DNA from: Xylogone sp. PMI_703
Lineage: Eukaryota; Ascomycota; Leotiomycetes
Direction of reading: 5' to 3'
NCBI GenBank assembly: GCA_021399445.1
Contig: JAJTUQ010000005.1
Coordinates: 124,001-188,000, forward strand
Length of the DNA: 64,000 nucleotides
The notes below the pieces were generated by a model. It was given only the letters and a program-made list of their open reading frames with translations. It was not told the DNA's origin and made no database searches. Shown here piece by piece: positions 32,921 through 45,402 of this stretch (the first letter of the stretch is position 1; the number at the start of each line of letters is the position of its first letter). Made by a program: the position numbers and the translations under genes.

Positions 32921-35900
32921 ATGTCACCTCTTATCCAAGATGATAAACTATATCAATCGAATGCGGCTATGCCTATTGCTGTTGTAGGCATTGGCTTCCG
33001 TGGTCCTGGGGATGCAACAAATGTCGAAAATTTGCTGAGGATGATCGCCGAGGGAAGGGAGAGTCGAACTGAGATACCCAAGGAGAAGTGGAACCATGAA
33101 GCTTTTTATCATCCTGACCCTAACCGATTTGGAACTGTGAGTAGTATTAAACAGTATTGAACATTCATCATGACCAATTGATGAGAGATGAAAGACGAGG
33201 AGGCTAATGAGGGGCAGCATAATGTCACTGGAGGACATTACTTCCAACAAGACGTCTCGCGTTTTGATGCGCCATTCTTTAATATGACAGCCGCCGAAGC
33301 AGCCGCCCTTGATCCTCAACAAAGAATCCTTCTAGAATGCACATACGAAGCTGTAGAGAACTCAGGCATGAAATTGCACAGTTTTTCTGGTAGTAATACA
33401 TCTGTTTTTGTCGGTTCGTTCTGTGCCGATTACGCCGATGTTCTCTGGCGCGATGCAGAAACGGTACCTATGTATCAATGCACAAATGCTGGCCATTCTC
33501 GCGCAAATACGGCCAATCGCATTTCGTACACTTATGATTTGAAAGGACCCAGCGTTACTATAGATACAGCGTGTTCAGCAAGTCTGGTAGCTCTGCACCT
33601 GGCGTGTCAGAGTTTGAGGTCTGGGGATGCGGAACAGGCCCTCGTCGCTGGCTGCAGTGCAATTCTGAGCCATGAAGGAATGGTTACTATGAGTATGATG
33701 AGGTATGTTTGACCCGGAATTGCGCTAGATGATCCGAAGTGAAACTGGGGACCCCTGGAAAACTAACACTATATACCTACAGACTCCTCTCTCCAGAAGG
33801 GCGCTGTTACACATTCGACGAGCGCGCAGGGGGCTATGCCCGAGGTGATGGCGTTGGTGCCATCCTTCTGAAACCTCTCCATGACGCTCTTGAAGCAGGA
33901 GATACAATCCGAGCGATCATTCGGGGCACTGGGTCAAACCAAGATGGGAAAACTCCTGGAATTACCATGCCGAATGGCCTGGCACAAGAGGCTCTTGTTC
34001 GTAGTGTATATGAGAGGGTTGGTCTAAATCCACTCGATACAAGCTACGTCGAATGTCACGGAACTGGAACTCAAGCTGGTGAGGTGATATTCACTTGTGG
34101 GAATGGAAGCTTGCTAATAAACTCTTTGGAATAGGCGATTTCACGGAGACAAGCGCCCTTGCTCGTGTCTTTGAACCGGGACGACCTCATAATGAACCAC
34201 TCATAATCGGCTCTGTGAAGACCAACATTGGTCATTTGGAGGGTGCAAGTGGTGTTGCTGGAGTCATTAAAACCATTCTTATGTTAGAGAATGGCCTGAT
34301 TCTTCCAAACAGGAATTTTCAGAAGGGAAATCCGAAGATTCTCTTCGATGAGTGGAAATTACGAGTATGAGGTGACTCCTTTGTAGTGTCTTATGCATCC
34401 ACTGAAACCAATATAGGTCCCGTTAGCAGTCGAGAACTGGGAAATACCCAAACCTCGCCGCGCCTCTGTCAACAGTTTTGGATACGGAGGTGCCAATGCA
34501 CATGTCATTTTGGAGAACGCAGAAGATTACTTGCGAAGCCATAACTGGGATTTCCGGACTTGCACGAGGAAATCTGCAATTGGCGCTGTTCTGTCAAAGA
34601 GCAAGCTGACTTGTACCGCAACCGTCCTTGAAAATGGGTCTGCTACTATAGAATCCGCGGATAGCGCTGCATCTACTCCTACCTCAGAATTATCTGGCAC
34701 TAGCACACCTTCGAACTCCGGTCCTCGCGGCCGTCTCTTCGTCTTCTCATCATTTGACGAGACGACGGGAAAGAATTACGTCAAGAGTTATGAGAGGTAT
34801 CTCGAGGATAGATTGCAAATAGCTGAACCAGATAAATTTCTTGATGACCTTGCATATACTCTGGGTGAGCGACGAACGGATCATACCTGGCGTACAGCCA
34901 TTCCGGCTTGGTCAGCAGAGGAGCTTTTGCGCAAACTGCGTGAAGGCATAACTCTTGACAAAGCTAACCAGACTAAGAATCGCAAGATTGGGTTCGTATT
35001 CACTGGTCAGGGTGCGCAGTGGTGTGGCATGGGCAAGGAATTGATTGATCAATATCCTGTCTTTAAAGAGGCGATCGAGAGGGCTGGCGCTGCGTGCAAG
35101 AAGGCTGGTATAGCGTTTGATCTGAAAAGTAAGATATTAATCCGCAAATTGAGATTTTGACTCTATTAACTGGCATCACAGCTGAGCTCTACAAGGACCC
35201 CAAAGAGTCCGAAATCAACCGCGCAATCTATTCCCAGCCTCTTTCAACAGCTGTTCAGTTAGCTCTAGTAGATCTGCTAGCTTCTTGGGGCGTGAGACCT
35301 ACCTCTGTTACCGGTCACTCCAGCGGTGAGATTGCTTCTGCTTATGCTGCCAGAATTCTCAGCCTCGAGGATGCTATGCTGGTATCCTGTCATCGTGGTA
35401 TTGTTTCTAGTAGTATGGCGGAGCGTGCTGCCGTACCCGGGTGCATGATAGCTGTTGGCATGTCAAAGGAGGAGATCCTCCCTATTATCTCAACACTCAC
35501 CCGGGGTAAAGCTGTAGTGGCATGCTCTAACAGTCCATCCAGTGTGACCGTATCTGGTGATTTGCCTGCCATTGATGAATTGCATACTGTCCTAGATGGA
35601 AAGGGCGTCTTCAATCGCAAGCTGGTTGTGCAGGTAGCCTACCACTCTCACCACATGGAGTTGGTAGCGGAGGAGTATAGGAAAGCCATCTCCGCTATTA
35701 AAGTTCTGCCCGGTAACGACGTCGAGTTCTTCTCTTCCGTCACGGGTGAACGGGCAGTGCCGTCAGATCTTGGTCCAGATTACTGGGTATCTAATATGGT
35801 TGGCGAGGTCAAGTTCGATGATTCTCTCCGTCGTTTATGCATTGAGACTCAAGGTCCATCAGCAAACACCAAGAAGAGCATGCAGCGCCGCAAATCCAAG

Positions 35901-38900
35901 GTTTCTCCTGTGAGCACTCTTATTGAGATTGGTCCGCATTCAGCTCTCGCTGGTCCCATCAAGCAGATCATTCAGGCAAATGAGACTCTTAATAAGGCAT
36001 CTATCAAGTACTACTCCGCCTTACTTAGGAACAAAGATGCTGTTACTACCGCTCTCAACTTGATCGGACAACTCTTTGTTGCTGGGCACGAACCAAATCT
36101 TGGAGAAGTCAACAGACCTACAGGTCTTGAAAGTCATTCGGTCCTCATCGATCTGCCTCCATATCCCTGGAATCACCAGAATTCGTATTGGGCGGAGTCA
36201 CGTATTAGCAAGTTTTACCGTGAACGACGCTTTCCACGAACCGATCTTCTAGGTGGTCTGGAGAGAAACTCGAGCTCAATCGAACCTCGCTGGCGCAATC
36301 ACATTCGATTATCAGAAATCCCCTGGGTTCGCGACCACAAGATCCAAGGCAACATCATTTACCCAGCAGCTGGATACCTTGCCATGGCTATCGAGGCAGC
36401 CTGTCAGCATGCTAGTACAGTTAAATCAATTCCTGTAATCACAGGCTACAAGCTTCGTGAGGTTGTTATTGACTCTGCTCTCATTATTCCAGAGGATCCC
36501 GGTGAGGTCGAAGTTGCTATCACATTGAAATCATTCACGGACAGCATCCGGAATCCTTCCGATATGTGGGATGAATTTGTCATTTCGTCTGTCAACGCTG
36601 ACAGCCGCTGGACGGAACATTGCCGTGGGCTCGTGTCTGTTGTGGCTCCCCAAAAGGTCGTTAATATCATTGATGGACAAGCTCAACAGATTGCTGAGAA
36701 GCAAGGGTACGCTGAGCTTGTTGCCAGCTACGAGGCCAAATGCCGCCGAAACATCAACATTCCTCAATTCTATGAGCAGCTCACTGAGCTTGGTCTCGAG
36801 TATGGGCCAACTTTTGCCAATCTTAAAGAGGCCAAAGCAGCCCCTAATGCTTGTGTTGGCGAGTTGGAAATTCCGGATACAGCAGCTGTTATGCCCTATA
36901 ACTTCCAATTCTCATTCGTCATTCACCCAGCTACTTTGGATGCCTTGTTCCATACAATTTTTGTTGCCTTATCTACTGCCAATGGTGGTGTTTTCAAGGA
37001 CCCTGCAGTACCCGTCTCCGCTGGCGAAATCTTCGTTTCCGCCAATATTACCTCTAGTCCCGGTAGCAAGCTCGCAACATTCACATCAACCGAACAGAAA
37101 GACTACCGTTTCATGTCTGCCTCTATGACTGTGTTCCATGAAACCCATAAGCAACAAGGAGAGTTCCGGCCTGTTATTGAGATCAAAGACCTTACCTGTG
37201 CCACGCTTGCCCGTGAAGGCGCTGATAATTCGGCCAACGGCCAGTTGACTCGGGCCTATAACTTGGCTTGGAAGCCAAGTATTGACTTGCTCTCCGAAGC
37301 TGAGATCTTGGAGTTGTGTTCCTCATCAGGTTCATCGGAAGCTAAGGCCAATGGCATAAATGCGAGAGAGCTACTTGAGCGTGCCGCCTATTATTTATTG
37401 AAGAGGGCTGTTGCAGGCTCCGCCCCTTCTGAGACTGGGTCCACTTATGCTCAAAATTTATGGTCATTCTTTAAATCACAGAGCAGAATCGCTTCGTGGA
37501 AACATGCATACGATGGATGGGACCAACTATTCAAAGCGGATGTTGATGCTTTCATTGAAAGAGTAGTGTCTTCATCTAATGTTGGGAGGTTCTTAGGCGA
37601 GATTGGTGGAAAGCTATCTAAACTTCTGACTGGAGAGCTTTCTTCTGCTGAGTTTATAAAGGAATTAGATCTTAGGGTCTTTGTGGATAATATTCAACTG
37701 TTCCAAAACACCCAGTCAGCAGCAAAATACTTAGAGCTACTTGCACACAAGACACCAAGCTTGTCCATTCTTGCTGTTGGCCCCGGTTCAGGGGTCGCGT
37801 CTCTCGGATTCCTCAGTTTACTTGAGAAGAAGACATTTGCTCCATTTGCACGCTACGAACACAATGACATCGAATTCGACATCAGCGAGGTGGTCAAGGA
37901 GAGGTTCCCACAATGGGCTCACCTTGTTGGAACTCAACCAGTCGACATCAACCATGATATCCAAGGTCAGCAGGATGTTAAGACCAATTCGGTTGATGTC
38001 CTTTTAGCTTTCCATGTACTTGGTGACGCGGCTGCAATGAACAATGTACTTGTTCAATCCAAGCAGCTTCTCAAGCCGGATGGTAAGCTATTGTTTATTG
38101 GGCGTCCATTGAGGTCGCTTGTCGCGTCTGTTCTTTTCGGATATGTCCCTTCTGTTTTAGCAGAGAACGTATCCAAATCAGAGTGTAGTTTGTCGTCGAC
38201 AGAGATTGAGAGCTTGGTCGCCGAGAACGGATTTTCTAAAGATGCAGCTATTTCTACTGCTATTAACAGTGATAACTACAGCATGATGATAGCTTCGGTA
38301 AATACTCCTCAGGATACGAGTGCAAAACCCCAGAAGGTCCTAGTCATAACCGAGGACGAGAGTACCAACCTAGGGTCCCTTCCAACTCGACTCAGAGGTA
38401 CTGAAGTTACAGTTTCTCCTCTTTCGGAAGCTAGCCCAACCTCAGACCACACGTGCATCGTGCTCAGTGATCTATCCAGCAAAGCAGTCCTATCGGATCC
38501 ATCTTCTCAAGAATGGGAAGCTCTAAAGAAGATTATGCTCGAAGCCAACGGTTTATTGTGGGTAACGCGCGGTGGTGCCATTACTACGACCAATCCTAAT
38601 GGTAATATGGCCACTGGCCTGGTCCGCACCATTCGCTCTGAAAGAGGAGATGTCCCCGTTGTGACCCTTGATCTCGATGCGGAAAACCAACTTAATGAGG
38701 TGACAACAATGGATATTATCTTCAAAGTCTTCCGCCAGAGCTTCTATCCGGCTTTCAATGCCTCTGAAGTTGAGCAAGAGTACGCAGAGAGAAACGGACA
38801 ACTTCTTATTCCTCGTGTGGTCGAAGATGAAGAATTGACCAAGACGCTCGCTATTGCATCAGATAATATCCAGCCTCAACTTGAGCCTCTCCATCAACCT

Positions 38901-41163
38901 GGACGTGCTTTGCGCATGTTTGTTGGTACCCCTGGTCTCCTCGACAGCATTTTCTGGACTGATGACGATCGTATTGAGGCTCCTTTGCTTGATGACTGGG
39001 TTGAGATAGAAGTCAAGGCATCTGGCTTCAACTTCAAAGATGTCATGATGGCCATGGGGCAAATCAAAGTTGAAAACCTGGGTTGGGAGTGCAGCGGCGT
39101 CCTCACTAAGGTTGGTTCAGCAGTCAGCGGATTTACTATAGGTGATCGTGTTGTGTGCCATGCCTCTGGAACTTTTTGTACCAATGCCCGGGTGCATATA
39201 GACAATGTGCGAAAGATCCCCGATAGCATGACCTTCGAGACTGCAGCATCTCTACCAGTTACTTATGTGACTGCATACCACTCCATCTACAATATCGCTC
39301 GACTCCAAAAGGATGAGACAATTCTAGTCCACGCAGCAACTGGAGGCCTCGGTCAAGCTATCATAGAATTATGCCAATTAATCGGTGCTGAGATCTTTGC
39401 TACTGTAGGTACCCTGGATAAGAAGAAATTTCTCATAGACCACTTTCACATTCCAGAGGATCACATTTTCTTCAGTCGCGATCACAGTTTTGCCTCTGGG
39501 ATCAAACGTATGACTAAGGGTAAAGGTGTCGACGCAGTGATGAACTCTCTTGCTGGCGAAGGCTTGCGTCTTTCTTGGGAATGTATTGCGCCGTATGGAC
39601 GATTTGTGGAGCTTGGTCAGCGTGATATCGGTATCAACTCGCGTCTTGAGATGGGACAATTCATTAAGAATACCTCATTCACGGCGTTTAACTTAGCTTA
39701 CATGGTTCAGTATAATCCTAAGGTGGCGAATGAGGTGTTTACGAATGTTTTGGATCTGTTCTGGAAAGGTGCCATTAAGGGCCCTTCGCCCGTCGAGGTG
39801 TATAGCTTCTCGGATGTTGAGAAAGCATTTAGAAGAATGCAGACCGGCGGTCATATGGGTAAACTAGTTGGAAGAGCTGATGCAGACGCTATGGTTAAGG
39901 TCGGTCTTTCTTTTCTATAAGGTTAGATTATAAACTAACATATATTATTTAGGTCATTCCGCTTAATAGAAGCAAGCCATTGCTCCGCCCAGATGCTGCA
40001 TATGTCCTAGTCGGTGGCCTCGGTGGTATCGGGAGAGCCACTGCTCTCTGGATGGTTGGGCATGGTGCTCGTAACATTATCTTTGTTAACCGTAGCGGTG
40101 TCAAGTCCGACGAGGCTCGAGAGACTATTCGCGTATTGGAAGAGATGGAATGCAAGACCGCCGTATTTCCATGCGATATCACTAACGAGGAGCAAGTTAA
40201 ATCATTTACTGAGGATACTGCGAAAGTCATGCCACCTATTAAAGGTGTCATTCAGGGTGCTATGTTACTCAGGGTATGTTAATGTTTCCATGTCATCAGT
40301 TAGTATATTTGACACTGAGAAATGACAAACAGGACACACTATTTGAGAAAATGTCTCTCGAGGACTACACTACAGTCCTCCGCCCTAAGGTTCAAGGAAC
40401 CTGGAATCTACACAAGTTCCTACCTAAAGATATGGATTTCTTCATTATGGAGTCTTCTGTCAGCGGGATCGTGGGTAATGCTTCCCAGGCCGCCTACGCT
40501 GCTGGAAATACATTCCTCGACGCATTTGCAACGTATCGCACGTCCCAAGGCCTGCCCGCCACAACCATCGATCTCAGCGCCATCTCTGGCGTGGGATACC
40601 TCGCCAATAACTCGGAACTCAAACAAGCTATGGAGCGTCAGGGATTTGAATTCACCAATCCTAAGCGTCTAATGGCGCTGATTGAGTCTGCGATCCGTAA
40701 TCCAGCGCGTCCTGGCCAACAAGCTCATATTATCACTGGGTTAGGAACTTGGAACGAAGACAGTACACTTGGAGCGTTGACTCTGCCATTGTTCTCACAT
40801 TTCCGAAAATTATGCGCTGGTAACACAGACTCGAACAAATCTGGAGGCGGCCATAACCTCAAGGAAGCACTCAAAGCCGCAAAGACTCTCGATGATGCAA
40901 GCGAGTTAATCTTGGCTGCATTGGTGGAGAAGATTTCCTCTCGATCTGGAATTGGACTTGAGAACATCAACACCTCCAAGTCGATGCCTGACTATGGTAT
41001 TGACTCGTTGGTTGCGGTGGAGATGAGAAACTGGATCACAAAGGATATGGATAGTACCTTGCCGGTGCTGGAATTGTTGGCAAGTGATCCATTGACGCAC
41101 TTGGCTTCCAAAATTGCGCAGAGATCACGGTTGGTGCGGGTCACGGAGCAATCACAAGATTAG
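32921..41163 (+). CDS. Highly reducing type I iterative polyketide synthase (KS-AT-DH-cMT(degenerate)-ER-KR-ACP)
   Basis: Eight exons: 32921..33136, 33188..33702, 33783..34078, 34135..34364, 34417..35128, 35182..39899, 39953..40273 and 40333..41163 (2612 aa). Introns are 51-80 nt. Domains in order are as follows. KS ~1-430 has DTACSA (Cys201), ECHGTGT and TNIGHLEGASG. AT ~600-900 has FTGQGAQW and GHSSGE (Ser703). DH ~1009-1339 has HKIQGNIIYP (His1042) and HPATLDALFH (Asp1243). The cMT-like region ~1500-1640 has motif I reduced to AVGPGSGVAS, so methylation is doubtful. ER ~1890-2229 has HAATGGLGQA. KR ~2240-2430 has VGGLGGIGRA and SSVSGIVGNASQAAYAAGN. ACP ~2530-2600 has YGIDSL (Ser2561). There is no terminal release domain, which fits off-loading by the FSH1 hydrolase at 19447. 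All domains needed for a fully reduced or enoyl chain are present. It is the backbone enzyme of the proposed maleidride cluster. Confidence 0.95.
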
Positions 41164-41511
41164 ACTTTCTTTTTTTCCGTCCAGTATCTCTTGTATCTGT
41201 ATTCCCAGTCGCATATGTGGATTTTATATCGTGTCTGTATATAATTAATGAGTAATAGAAACCCTTTTCTCATGAGTACGGTGTCAAGTTTTATGCGAAC
41301 TGTATAGTAATTAAAATTTGACAGCTGAATGCAATGAAATTCTACGTTAATTTTGTTCAATTTCATCTCTCTGAAGATAATAGTGATATATTCAACAAGT
41401 TTTAATGTATGGAAAGATCCTCATTAACGTGCATCTGTAACATAATAACGTCAATCCTATTTAAGAATTAGACGTAATATTCATAGTGAATCAGTGTCAA
41501 AATAAAAAGGC
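41164..41511. other. Convergent intergenic region, right edge of the core cluster
   Basis: 348 bp, AT-rich, between the PKS stop and the GNAT stop. It holds the 3' regions; no gene seen. Confidence 0.5.
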
Positions 41512-42030
41512 TTACCATCGGTCAAACTTACGTCCAACCCGTTCCATGCGTCCAATTTCCCTAAACCCTGAACGAACATAAAAGTCTCTGAGACCTAATC
41601 CTCCATCCCTACCTCCTTCATCCACCGCCATAACAGCAAGCAGTTCCTTAAGAAATGTTCGCTCTATTGCAGCTAATAACGCTTGTAGTAAAGCTGACCC
41701 AACTCCTTTATATTTATGCTCATGATGCACTAGCAATGTCATCTCCCCTGTGTACTGGTATGCTGCTTTCTGAGGTCTCCATGGGGTAATATATATGATC
41801 CCGATCACCTCGGAACTGACATCGTCGATGGATAATGGATGATGCGTGGCGACTAGGAAGGGAAAGTTGTTTTCCTGGGTCAGCTGCAGAAACTTTGCTC
41901 TCAGCCCCGACTCTGTTTCTGGTTCTGTTGTAAATGTTATGACGGTGTTAAGAATATAGTAATTGATAATTGCGGCGATGGAGGGTACATCCTGTTCTCG
42001 CGCGGGCCTGATAACAAAATCTTTATCCAT
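41512..42030 (-). CDS. GNAT N-acetyltransferase (phosphinothricin-acetyltransferase-like)
   Basis: Single exon, 172 aa, the whole length of a GNAT domain. The opening FVIRPAREQDVPSIAAIINYYI, with ITFTTEPET after it, is the PAT/Pat-like N-terminus. Motif A is EMTLLVHHEHKYKGVGSALL, with the acetyl-CoA pyrophosphate loop at KYKGVGSA, and FYVRSGFREIGRMERVGRKFDRW is the C-terminal half. Likely reaction: acetyl transfer from acetyl-CoA to a small amine. The substrate is unknown and no link to the neighbouring cluster is visible. It is convergent with the PKS. Confidence 0.82.
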   Translation of the reverse strand: MDKDFVIRPAREQDVPSIAAIINYYILNTVITFTTEPETESGLRAKFLQLTQENNFPFLVATHHPLSIDDVSSEVIGIIYITPWRPQKAAYQYTGEMTLLVHHEHKYKGVGSALLQALLAAIERTFLKELLAVMAVDEGGRDGGLGLRDFYVRSGFREIGRMERVGRKFDRW

Positions 42031-42672
42031 CCCTGGATGTATTTCTCTTTGCGTTGTTCACGTCTTCTCGTCGAAATTATCAGAGAATAATTATGAGTCA
42101 CGAAGAGGTCGAAGCAAGCTGTCGATACCCAGGAATTACGTAATACAATGTATATTTCAACTCGACCAGTTACTTTTGATTGACGTAAGTGGGGAGATCG
42201 TAAGGGGTCTAATAGATCTGCATCTACAGACGTCTACATCCATAACAAGTTGGGCGAATATCTATATCGGATAATATACTCTGAATACACTATCAGATCC
42301 TCTCAGTACTGCCCCTACAATGCCGGTTGTTATTAATTGTAGAAAAGAGGCCAGTGTGGAGAATTCTTCTATCGTTTTGTAGACACCTGCATTATTGTAC
42401 CCATCCCCACCTACCATCCTTTTACTTGAGTCGTCAGTTGGTGACACACCCTAGCTTTAACTGGATATATTTCAGAGTTCTGAAAATCTATCGCTTGAAA
42501 TGTCGTCTAATGCAATAGACAATACTAAAAGACGAATGCGCCACTAATTGAGAATGCAAATAGAAAATTTTACAAACACATCATAAACTCTACCAAATAT
42601 AGGGGAAATGGATTGTAACTGCAATAGAAATCCTGCACGTGTTTTACCTGATGACCAGGGTCAGGCTCGGAC
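42031..42672. other. Intergenic, no gene seen
   Basis: 642 bp between the GNAT start and the stop of the membrane protein, both on the minus strand. Short chance ORFs only. Confidence 0.5.
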
Positions 42673-43548
42673 CTAGTTTGTCGTAGTCTCCCTAACTGGC
42701 TTGCTTCCCAGGGCATCGTTTTGCACAGCTTCCCCTTCTTCCGGTAGACCTGTACTACTGCCATCAAGACGTCCCATTTCCATCAGTCTTGCTGCCTCTT
42801 CTTGTCTGTCCACCTTAACACCAGACATAAGCGCTCGAGTCCAGCGCACCCCAAGCTTTACCAATCCCGAAACAAGAAACCAAGCAAAGGCAAAGGGGAA
42901 AAAAGCGACGAAAATAATCGCAATTAGGCCAAATGCTGGCTCGATAGATACTTTATATGCCACGTCTGGGCCTGACAGGTAGTCGCGGAGCAACACAGCC
43001 CAGGAGGTGGCACCGAAAGTAGCCCAGAGGACAACGAAAGCATATAGAAACCACCACCCGATAGCTACGATGCGGATTTCGCCCACAGTCGGATTAGGAT
43101 TCGAAGGCCATTTAGCACAGAACACTATGCATTCAATAGCAAAAGCGAGCAACACTAGTAGGAGGATGTTAAGGGCAAAGAGAATCGTGCCATACATGAA
43201 GGCTGTCGTGGTTCTGAGTTTGGAGACCTGGATCTTCTTCGCACGTGCTGAGGCCGACGGAGATTCCTCAGCTGTCGATTGCTCTTCTTCCGAGTAAGGA
43301 GGCGGCAGGTCTTCAGAGATTTGGACTCCGCTGTCTGGGGAAGGGACTGGGCTTGATGCAGCTGGGGCAGCTGAGGAAGGATCTGGCGAGCCTATGACAT
43401 GGCCTAGCACGGAACGACGCAAAAGCGCAGTCAACAAAATCGAGTTTATAGCCAAGGCGAAAAATATGGCATAGGCAGCGGGCTGGTAGGTGGTATGGCG
43501 AAAGATACCAGCACGGGCGGCACACGCGTGAGCTCTGTCCATGGTCAT
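42673..43548 (-). CDS. Uncharacterised four-helix membrane protein with PPPY motif
   Basis: Single exon, 291 aa, family not recognised. Four hydrophobic segments are apparent: about 24-44, 118-142, 163-187 and 203-235. Between the first and second lies a Pro/Ser/Glu-rich loop (52-108) containing LPPPYSEEEQ. The PPxY core is a typical ligand of WW domains such as those of Rsp5/Nedd4 ubiquitin ligases, so ubiquitin-dependent sorting is a reasonable guess. The C-terminal ~50 residues are hydrophilic and acidic. An ATG two codons further in is an alternative start. The sequence looks like a normal expressed fungal gene with intact reading frame. No connection to the metabolite genes is evident. 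Confidence 0.65.
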   Translation of the reverse strand: MTMDRAHACAARAGIFRHTTYQPAAYAIFFALAINSILLTALLRRSVLGHVIGSPDPSSAAPAASSPVPSPDSGVQISEDLPPPYSEEEQSTAEESPSASARAKKIQVSKLRTTTAFMYGTILFALNILLLVLLAFAIECIVFCAKWPSNPNPTVGEIRIVAIGWWFLYAFVVLWATFGATSWAVLLRDYLSGPDVAYKVSIEPAFGLIAIIFVAFFPFAFAWFLVSGLVKLGVRWTRALMSGVKVDRQEEAARLMEMGRLDGSSTGLPEEGEAVQNDALGSKPVRETTTN

Positions 43549-45000
43549 AATGAGAAGATGAGAGGTGGCACGTGTAAACTCTCTACAGATGAAGCATATT
43601 GTGACAAATAATACTTTAGAATGAAAGTGTTGAAAGTTGAAGGATTTATGGACGCGAAAGGAAAAGTGTGTTGGTGGTGGTTGGATTTAATTATTCAAGC
43701 CACACGCGATGCCTAACGGAGGCGAAGTCCTTGGCAAGGCTTTTGGGAAGGCGTCTAGTGGACTCTCCTCCGCAATTGATGGCTCTTTCAATTTCGTAGA
43801 CCGGGCCCTGATTGAGTTATTCCTTCTAAGTTAGTTTAATAACGGTCTAACTAGCATATTAGATAATCGTTATAGGCAGCTTGGCTACAGTATGCTCATA
43901 CTGTAGAATTAGTTTGGCAATATCTACTGTACATAGCATCCCTCTGCCTAGACTGTCAAGCACGCAACAAATATCTTCAAAAGTTCTTTTTACGCGAGTA
44001 CAGTGATTGCTCCTTCCTTCCTGCCTGCCTTGCTCAGATGAAGCTTAATGAAATGCTTATATGAGACACGGAACATAAAATACAATGAGACGATGTGAAT
44101 GTCCTAGCTTCACCTTCACCCCTAGCTGCCCCTTATCTTTCTTTTTACAAGGCACTAGAATTCCATTTGGATCCAATGTGTCCTTCAGCTGATTATTAAG
44201 CTTGAGCAGCGGCCTATTATTGTAATTGTAGGTACTGTACCCATCAACTGATCTGCAACACCAAATGTGTCTTACACTCACCCATGCCCAGCCAGCTCAT
44301 ATGGCTCTTTTGACACCATTATTGAAATTTATCTTCTTCTATCATTAAGTAGTGTCATATTCGAACTAGAAGCTTTCCATGGCGGTTTCATACCCCAGCT
44401 CCATAGTGAAGCCCTCCACCTAGCCACCGGCTTTAGCATCAAACCCAGACTCCATGATGGCCATAGAAGTTTTATTATATCTATACAGTCCGGTAAAAGC
44501 CCCCTTTTAGACATCTGGGGTGAATTTTTCGTATAATATACTGTATACACTGATTATTGAACCTAGTTCTATTATGCACCCCTATAACAAATCAGTGCTG
44601 TGCGCACGTGCTGATACAAAGCTTTCAACTTGTTGTCAGGACATTTGCATAGCATTAGACATCTCTAGATAACTAGCCGTCTAAATTACTTTAGGATGTG
44701 TACTTAGACGCTATTCTTTGTTCTAGAAGGAGCAAACCGTATTATTCATGCTAAATCGTTTTGTGACTGCATGTTCGAGACATATTGTTTGAGACAATCG
44801 CTACCATGCCAATCCTTTGTTTGCATTTTATGTTGTGTTCATACTTCAACTTCCCACAGCCCTATCTGGCATACCACTGCTGTTCCAACTCTACTTCATC
44901 ATCAATACTTGCTTCTTTGGTATTTCAAGTCTAAAGATTCTTCGAGCCAACAAATAGCCTTCAAACAGTTGACAGTATATTGGATCATATATCTCTCAGG
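43549..45000. other. Intergenic 1.45 kb
   Basis: No recognisable gene. One nearly perfect hairpin occurs at 43885-43906: 10-bp arms CTACAGTATG / CATACTGTAG around two bases. ORFs of 74-89 codons around 44057-44550 overlap on both strands and show no domain. Confidence 0.55.
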
Positions 45001-45402
45001 ATGGGGAAGAAGAGAACTGTCAAACGCGACATCGTAAAGGACTTCACAACTTATTTTGGTGAAGAAAGCAAGCTTGCCAACTGGCAAAAGCTATGTAGAG
45101 ACCTAGGAATGCTTGAAATCCCACCAAGCATTACAAAGTGCAGAAAGGTTAGCTACGTGACCCAGTGTTCCTATCATTGCATAGCTGTTGCTAATATGTC
45201 AATGGTGCAATAGGCCATCAAGAAGGTGAGCGTCAATATATGCGATTTTGTCGATGCCATAAACACCGGATACCCTATTCGGTTCTTCAGCAGCAAGAAT
45301 GAGCTTGCAAGGTACACTAGAGAAACTGGCAAAATCTACCCCAGGAAACACATAAAGAAGGGAGACCCGGCATCCGCGTTGTTAGCTACGATTTTCCACT
45401 GA
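45001..45402 (+). CDS. Small basic hypothetical protein, two exons
   Basis: Exons 45001..45147 and 45214..45402 encode 111 aa; the 66-nt intron is GTTAGC..TAG. The reading frame runs through both exons, and the joint CRK-AIKKV is natural. The protein is rich in Lys/Arg, has no signal peptide or membrane segment, and contains ordered-looking stretches (LANWQKLCRDLGM, NICDFVDAINTG, NELARYTRETGKIYPRK). I recall proteins of this general look (ENWQ-LC-D-G, C-K-A, V-N--DFVDA, F-S---LA-YT---GKI-P) as widespread uncharacterised fungal proteins, often lineage-expanded, but cannot name a family. An in-frame ATG at 44980 adds seven residues and could be the start. Function unknown. Confidence 0.62.
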
